NCBI RefSeq assembly: GCF_018861315.1
Contig: NZ_JAHLDL010000004.1
Span: 62,001-126,000, forward strand
DNA length: 64,000 nt
Source: Clostridium bowmanii
Lineage (GTDB): Bacteria; Bacillota; Clostridia; Clostridiales; Clostridiaceae
Direction of reading: 5' to 3'
The notes under the pieces are model-generated. The model saw only the letters and a program-made list of their open reading frames with translations, searched no databases and was not told the DNA's origin. Within the stretch, counting starts at the first letter, position 1. Each line of letters opens with the position of its first letter. The position numbers and the translations under genes are program-made. Shown piece by piece: positions 59,098 to 64,000 of this stretch.

Positions 59098-60534
59098 GTG
59101 GATAATGATCTTCGAGAATATTTTGATGACATGATAGTTTATAAAAATTTAAGAAAAAGCAATTTTTTCTCAGCACTTAGTTTACCATCATTTTTAAGGG
59201 ATTGGCTACTAAAACGTTTTGCAGATGATAATGGAGAATTTAATATAGAAGAATTGAGTGAATACATAAAACGGGTTATTCCTAAAAAAGATGATTGGAT
59301 TAGTATAAAAGATAGAATTATTATTGACCAAGAAAAGGTTAAATTTTTAGCTAAGGTAAGTGTGGATATTGATATAAAAACTTCTATAGTTTCTTTTTCG
59401 TTGCCTGATTTTGGGTTAACAAAAAAACAAACAATTATTGAGCAGCATGTCTGGGATAGTTGTAAAGAAGAATTAATCGGTGGTAAAGAAACGTGGGGTA
59501 TAGTCGAGTTAGGATATCGTCCGTATGAAAGCAATATTGAACCTGGGAAAATAAAATTGACAGACTTTCAAACCTTTTGTCCATATCAGATTGATATTGA
59601 ATATTATAAGGATGTTAGGAAGAACTTTACAACGAAGGAATGGATAGATGTTTTACTCGGTGCAATAGATTATAATGCAGATGGGTATGAAAGGGAAATA
59701 GAAAAAATAACAATGCTTACACGATTATTGCCTTTTATTGAGAAAAGACTGAATCTAATTGAGCTTGCACCAAAAGGAACAGGAAAATCTTATATTTTTG
59801 GAAGAGTAAGTAAGTATGGTTGGCTTTCTTCAGGGGGGGTAATGTCTAGAGCTAAGATGTTTTATGACCAGACAAAAAAAGAACAAGGCTTAGTTTGTGG
59901 GAACGATTTTGTAGCTCTTGATGAAGTCCAGACAATATCATTTACAAATGTTGATGAAATGAGAGCGGCACTCAAGGGATACATGGAAACAGGAGTATTT
60001 ACTGTAGGAAGTTACGAAGGTACAGCTGATTCAGGTGTGGTTTTATTAGGAAATATTAAAGAAGAAAATATGAGCGAATATGATAACATGTTGGGTGAAC
60101 TCCCAAAAATCTTTCAGGAGAGTGCTCTAATTGATAGATTTCATGGATTTATAAAAGGGTGGGACATACCCAGAATGCATGATGATCTAAAAGTGAATGG
60201 CTGGGCATTGAATTCGGAGTATTTTTCAGAAATTATGCATTTGCTTAGAGACGATATTAGCTACCGAGCAATAGTCGATGAGCTTGTTATTGTTCCGCCA
60301 AAAGCAGACACTAGAGATACTGAAGCTGTGAAGCGAATATGTACTGCATATGTAAAATTACTATTTCCTAATATTAGAAATACGTCTGAAGTTGACTTGG
60401 GTGAGTTTAAAAAGTATTGCCTAAGACCTTCTATTACAATGAGAAGTATAATAAAGAATCAACTTGGGATTTTGGACATTGAATTTAGAGGTAAAAATAT
60501 GCCTCGTTTTGAAATAAAGGGGTTAAATATATAA
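59098..60534 (+). CDS. brxL: BREX protein BrxL, short form
   Basis: About 478 residues from the GTG at 59098, chosen because AAGGGG lies eight bases upstream; an upstream GTG at 59089 overlaps that site. The AAA+ region shows LIELAPKGTGKSYIFGRVSK (Walker A) and NDFVALDEVQTISF (Walker B), then the sensor-like ALIDRFHGFIKGWDIPRM. This is the BrxL/Lon-related core. It ends shortly after the ATPase, and I see no C-terminal Lon protease domain of the kind found in the roughly 680-residue type 1 BrxL. It resembles the short Lon-like family of about 450-480 residues. Confidence 0.85.
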   Translation: MDNDLREYFDDMIVYKNLRKSNFFSALSLPSFLRDWLLKRFADDNGEFNIEELSEYIKRVIPKKDDWISIKDRIIIDQEKVKFLAKVSVDIDIKTSIVSFSLPDFGLTKKQTIIEQHVWDSCKEELIGGKETWGIVELGYRPYESNIEPGKIKLTDFQTFCPYQIDIEYYKDVRKNFTTKEWIDVLLGAIDYNADGYEREIEKITMLTRLLPFIEKRLNLIELAPKGTGKSYIFGRVSKYGWLSSGGVMSRAKMFYDQTKKEQGLVCGNDFVALDEVQTISFTNVDEMRAALKGYMETGVFTVGSYEGTADSGVVLLGNIKEENMSEYDNMLGELPKIFQESALIDRFHGFIKGWDIPRMHDDLKVNGWALNSEYFSEIMHLLRDDISYRAIVDELVIVPPKADTRDTEAVKRICTAYVKLLFPNIRNTSEVDLGEFKKYCLRPSITMRSIIKNQLGILDIEFRGKNMPRFEIKGLNI

Positions 60535-60737
60535 TGAAAACTCAATTAAAAAAATGTTTTGCATGTAATTCAATTATTGTGAAAGATATAGTGGCCTTGA
60601 ATAAAAAGGTACTTGGACGAAATATTGAGAAGTTTTTTTGCCTTGCCTGTTTGGCTGATTATTTAGAAATAACTCCTGATGAATTGTTGGAAAGTATACA
60701 ACAATTTAAAGAACAAGGATGTAGCTTGTTTAAATGA
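60534..60737 (+). CDS. Small zinc-ribbon protein at the end of the BREX operon
   Basis: This 67-residue protein has two CxxC pairs, Cys8/Cys11 (KKCFACNSII) and Cys36/Cys39 (FFCLACLADYL), forming a likely zinc ribbon. The C-terminus EQGCSLF is typical of a small clostridial family. Its ATG overlaps the brxL stop (TAATG), so it is translated with BrxL. It may be a structural or DNA-binding accessory. No terminator is visible directly after it. Confidence 0.7.
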   Translation: MKTQLKKCFACNSIIVKDIVALNKKVLGRNIEKFFCLACLADYLEITPDELLESIQQFKEQGCSLFK

Positions 60738-60809
60738 TTAATGCTTTTTAAAAATCTAATTTATTCATGTTTATTTGTTGGTTGTCAAACTTTCGATTAT
60801 ACAATGTAA

Positions 60810-60930
60810 GTATCAAAATGTATACAATTCGATACACTATTAGCATTACCATACATCAACACATTTGAAGTGTCATAATGTATGTATATAACATTTAATA
60901 CGTATCACTAAAAAGTGCTTACATTAAGGA
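60810..60930. promoter_or_regulatory. Apparent res-site array upstream of the serine resolvase
   Basis: Subsite I (60810-60835) is a 26-base imperfect palindrome, GTATC.AA.TGTATACA.TT.GATAC. Subsite II (60850-60884) is a 35-base dyad with arms CATACAT and ATGTATG and inner ACAC/GTGT. A third, weaker element follows near 60900-60930 (CGTATCAC, AAGTGCTTACATTA). Lengths and order resemble res sites of serine resolvases; function is inferred. Confidence 0.5.
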
Positions 60931-60983
60931 ACATATATGATACAATATACTTAGTTAATTATTTAAAGAGAGGTATTAATGAT

Positions 60984-61616
60984 ATGAGAGTATATGGTTA
61001 TCATAGAACATCCACACAAGAACAACATTTAGATAGAGGTATAAATGCAATTAAAGAATACTGTATTATAAACAACATGGAACTAGAATACACATTTACC
61101 GACCAAGCTACAGGAAAGAATTTTGATAGACCAGATTATATTCAACTTAAGAAACAAGCTAAGAAAAATGATATTATAATTATAAGTGAAGTTGATAGAT
61201 TGGGTAGAAATAAACAAAGCACATTAGATGAATTAAGATACTTTAAGGATAATGGCATAAGAATTATGATATTAGAGCTTCCTACTACATTAGTTAATTA
61301 TAGTATTATGAAAAATGATATGGCTGAAATGATGATGGAAACAATTAATAATATGCTAATAGAAATGTATGCATCATTTGCACACGCTGAAATGATGAAA
61401 AGACAAAAGAGACAAACAGAAGGTATTCAAGCCATGAAGGATAGAGGGGAATGGGATAATTACGGTAGACCAACTACAATTAAGATAAACGATAACTTCA
61501 AGATTATATATAAACAATGGAAAGATGGAGAAATAACAGCAGTTAAATCAATGGAATTGAACAATATGTCTAAAGCTACATTCTATAGGAAGGTTAAAGA
61601 GTATGAAGGTAGATAG
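60984..61616 (+). CDS. Serine resolvase/invertase family recombinase
   Basis: 210 residues from ATG 60984, preceded by AGAGAGGT; an upstream frame extension lacks a site. The catalytic serine is Ser10 in YGYHRTSTQEQHLD. Conserved EVDRLGRNKQSTLDELRYF lies in the middle. A C-terminal helix-turn-helix follows (KDGEITAVKSMELNNMSKAT, FYRKVKEYE). It is intact and lies directly downstream of the BREX operon, behind a probable res-site array. It may resolve multimers of the excised element or invert local DNA. A terminator follows at 61713. Confidence 0.92.
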   Translation: MRVYGYHRTSTQEQHLDRGINAIKEYCIINNMELEYTFTDQATGKNFDRPDYIQLKKQAKKNDIIIISEVDRLGRNKQSTLDELRYFKDNGIRIMILELPTTLVNYSIMKNDMAEMMMETINNMLIEMYASFAHAEMMKRQKRQTEGIQAMKDRGEWDNYGRPTTIKINDNFKIIYKQWKDGEITAVKSMELNNMSKATFYRKVKEYEGR

Positions 61617-61712
61617 GGTATAGTCAAGTTGTGCCTTTTATATTCTTAAAATACATGTTATTTGATGTGCTAATTACAATAATAAACAGGAACGAAACAG
61701 TTATAAATTTAG

Positions 61713-61742
61713 AAAGTATCCCTTGGGTACTTTTTTATTTTG
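61713..61742 (+). terminator. Terminator after resolvase gene
   Basis: AAGTATCC-N4-GGTACTT followed by a six-base T run. Confidence 0.65.
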
Positions 61743-61749
61743 AATTTTA

Positions 61750-61903
61750 CTACAGTTTAGAAAATTCAACATTAGTTGCATAGTCATTATATGTAGAATT
61801 AGATTTGATAATATTTATATGACTGCCATTAGCAAATCTAATGAAGTCACCTGCTTTCAATTTTAAATCTGTAAGCAATGCTTCATTAACACCATTTTAA
61901 AAT
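61750..61903 (-). pseudogene. Phage-type gene fragment
   Basis: The minus strand reads NGVNEALLTDLKLKAGDFIR, then FANGSHINIIKSNSTYND, ending in consecutive stops at about 61750. There is an upstream stop and no start codon. The FANGSHINII segment is reminiscent of phage terminase, but the fragment is too short to be sure. Confidence 0.35.
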
Positions 61904-61916
61904 ATATTGAAACTAA

Positions 61917-62054
61917 TGCGATGACGAAGAGAAAACTATTAAAATTGCATCTGACAAGTTGGATGGTACAAATAATATGGCAAGAGAGGTTACTATTATA
62001 AACGAAAGCGAACTGTACAATGAAGTATTATTTATACTAAAAGAAATAAAGTAA
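61917..62054 (+). pseudogene. BRO-N antirepressor fragment
   Basis: The frame gives CDDEEKTIKIASDKLDGTNN followed by MAREVTIINESELYNEVLFI, which matches the core of phage BRO-N/antirepressor domains (the VTIINESxLY motif). It lacks a start, and the frame is closed by a stop just upstream. It is a relic of a prophage gene. The stretch 62055-62477 shows no further gene. Confidence 0.75.
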
Positions 62055-62477
62055 GATATGCAATCGCAAAAGGACTTTAAAAGATGAATTACTGTAATAC
62101 CTGATATAAGGGCCGGTGGTATGTTTGTATCAGGAGTACTTAGTAATTTAATGTAAATAAATAGAAGATGCGTTATAACAAGATAATAGTTTTGCTGTAA
62201 TTTTTAAATTCAAGAAAATAGTGTACTAATTAAAACAAATAAAGTATATAACAAAAAATTTACATGTCAATACTTCTAAATAGAGGTGGTGGACAGGTTT
62301 TTTATAGAACAGTTACAAAAATCAAAAAATAGGATTATATAGAAGAAGTTAATTGCGATATATATTAAATGTAACATATATTATATTTACATTATATTTA
62401 GTTAACATAGGTATGTTCTCAGAAATGAATGTTGTTATGCTAAAGACCTAAAAACTGATAAGTTAAGGCATAGTTAA

Positions 62478-62640
62478 TGAAGCTCTGGGGTAATCTCAGA
62501 GCTTCATTTTTACCTAATTTTACAAATATTGCAGGAATAGATAGATTTATGTTGAATTAATATGTTTAAGTACGCAATAGAATGTACTATAAGCAAGAAA
62601 ATAATATACTGCTGATAATGTCTATAATGCACAGTTGAGA
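62478..62640 (+). repeat. Leader repeat, copy B (with hairpin)
   Basis: It starts with the hairpin TGAAGCTCTG...CAGAGCTTCA (62478-62506) and a T run. It continues through AAATATTGCAGGAATAGATA to ATAATGCACAGTTGAGA. The blocks occur in the same order as at 37977-38138. It is followed by the RES-domain gene. Confidence 0.7.
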
Positions 62641-62711
62641 TTGTTTATGAAAAAAAATTATTACTTAAGGTAAAAAATTATTATGAAGTAATTTTTAGGA
62701 GGAATATAATA

Positions 62712-63859
62712 ATGAGATTAGTGGATATACTTGATCACCCCGATATACAGTTGCCAATAATAAAACAAAATACAAATGAGTATTTTCCAAGTTATGTTTC
62801 AGATATTTTGAGTTTGAAAATCAATTAATAAATTTTGATATAAACCCCAATATTGTTGGGACGATATCAAATTTTAGAGAACATATTTTGCTAGCTCTTG
62901 AAAGCTACTTTTCAGGTGACCAGAGTACTGCATATAATTCGTTTAAGGAAGCAATGTTAGTGATTGATCCTGAGTTAAAGAATTTAGTTTTAGAATTTGA
63001 GGAAACTGAATTTTTCAGGGCAAGAGTAAATAATGAAAGTGCTGAAGATTTTAGTAAAGAGCAAATGTTTCATATTCCATTTCAGCTAAGAACTAAAGTT
63101 ACAACACAAAGGTATAGTTTTCCAGGGCTACCTTGCTTGTATTTAGGTGCATCACCTTATGTATGCTGGTTGGAAATGAATAGACCATCATATGATAGTC
63201 TTAATGTTGCAAGGATAGAGAAAGTTAGTAATAAAAATATTAAAGTTCTTGATTTAAATCGCACACCAACAAGTATAAAAGCTGAATATACAAATAACTC
63301 CAATGATGAATTTATCATTAATTATTTAAAAATATGGCCACTAATTGCTGTTTGTTCAATTTGTGTTTTCGACGAAGTTGGTTCTTTTAAACCAGAATAT
63401 ATTATACCTCAAATGCTTCTTCAGTGGTTAATAACAGAGGACAACACAAGTAGGATGTCATACAATGTACGTGGTATAAAATATTTTTCAGTAAAGTCTA
63501 ATAGTGAAGGGAGAACTACTAATCAATTAAGATTGAATTATCCTAGAATGTATACTAATTATGTATTTCCTATTAAAAAAAGTAAAAGATCAGGGTTATG
63601 TTCAGATCTGCAAAATTTATTTAATATATCAAGTTCAATTTCTGGACGGACATTACAATTAGTTATTCCTCAACGTGGTATTGGCTTGTTTACTGGAACT
63701 AAGCAGCCAGAAGAAAATATGGACTTGGAAAAAATAGTTCTACATGATGGTAGGACAACTTTATATTCTCAATCAGCTTTTTATTGGTTTGAAAAAGTTC
63801 TTAGAGAACCATCTCAAATCACAGTGATGGATGGAGATGTCTTTCTTAAATATACATAA
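62712..63859 (+). pseudogene. RES-domain protein with an N-terminal frameshift
   Basis: The natural start is ATG 62712 after TAGGAGGAAT. It opens MRLVDILDHPDIQLPIIKQN but stops after 38 codons. The plus-two frame is open across the junction from 62780, reading FEFENQLINFDINPNIVG, and runs to 63859. A one- or two-base indel near 62800-62815 would rejoin one protein of about 380 residues. The C-terminal domain has RYSFPGLPCLYLGASPYVCW and other RES features, a fold that in toxin systems consumes NAD+. An internal TTG at 62888 lacks a ribosome site. It is a broken gene, a sequencing error or a programmed frameshift. Confidence 0.7.
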
Positions 63860-64000
63860 AGTTGCAAGCTATCTATTTATCATAAACCGTGGAAAGCTAT
63901 AGCTGAAAATTAGGTTAATAATAGGAAGTTGATATAGTTACATAATGAACCTAAATATGGAAAATTTAAATATAGAGGCAATGCTATGCTATAGTATTAC

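Noticed and set aside
46174-60737. Type 1 BREX or Pgl system
   Set aside because: No PglX methyltransferase, BrxA, BrxB or PglW kinase is encoded; BrxP fits type 4.
60000-64000. Search for attR of the ssrA-integrated element
   Set aside because: No match to the tmRNA 3' segment was found on either strand by eye.

Overview
The window is AT-rich, with tight operons, strong AGGAGG-type ribosome binding sites and frequent hairpin-plus-T-run terminators. The butyrate-pathway cluster (bcd-etfB-etfA-hbd), NfnAB, a spore-type LysM/GH18 hydrolase and a clostridial tmRNA point to a spore-forming, butyrate-producing Clostridium sensu stricto. Species cannot be fixed from the sequence alone.

Positions 1-31568 are chromosomal backbone. 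In order they hold: the 3' end of bcd, then etfB, etfA and hbd; an iron-dependent alcohol dehydrogenase; a tandem glycine riboswitch ahead of nfnAB; a small C_GCAxxG_C_C protein; an OGG1-type glycosylase; two membrane proteins; CIRCE-groES-groEL; a guanine riboswitch-guaB; a 19-bp minisatellite that begins inside the guaB stop region; guaA; a decayed sensor kinase; an XRE-regulated ABC transporter operon; a LysM/GH18 hydrolase; pgi and a DUF188 gene; a triple-tyrosine-repeat protein; a 16S pseudouridine synthase; a possible short non-coding transcript; and rnr-smpB-ssrA.

Positions from about 31526 to the end form a mobile island inserted at the 3' end of ssrA. A large serine integrase lies against the tmRNA, and its last 14 codons are read from the antisense strand of the tmRNA 3' end. 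Next come divergent XRE repressors with an array of 17-bp operators, a phage replisome-organizer-like gene, a ribbon-helix-helix/coiled-coil protein, and assorted accessory genes. These include a possible three-gene defence operon (small membrane protein, unknown 429-residue protein, DUF2971 protein). No second copy of the tmRNA 3' end is visible, so the right boundary lies beyond the window.

The centrepiece, 46174-60737, is a six-gene operon that matches type 4 BREX phage defence: BrxP (PAPS-reductase-like, ferredoxin, DUF4007-like), BrxC, PglZ and a short BrxL. There is no PglX methyltransferase. The operon starts with an unrecognised 1356-residue protein carrying five copies of an integrase-N-terminus-like helical repeat plus a restriction-associated segment. 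It ends with a coupled 67-residue zinc-ribbon protein. A serine resolvase with an apparent res-site array follows. After it come decayed prophage genes and a RES-domain toxin-like gene that carries a frameshift. The leader of that gene repeats, in diverged form, the leader of the DUF2971 operon.
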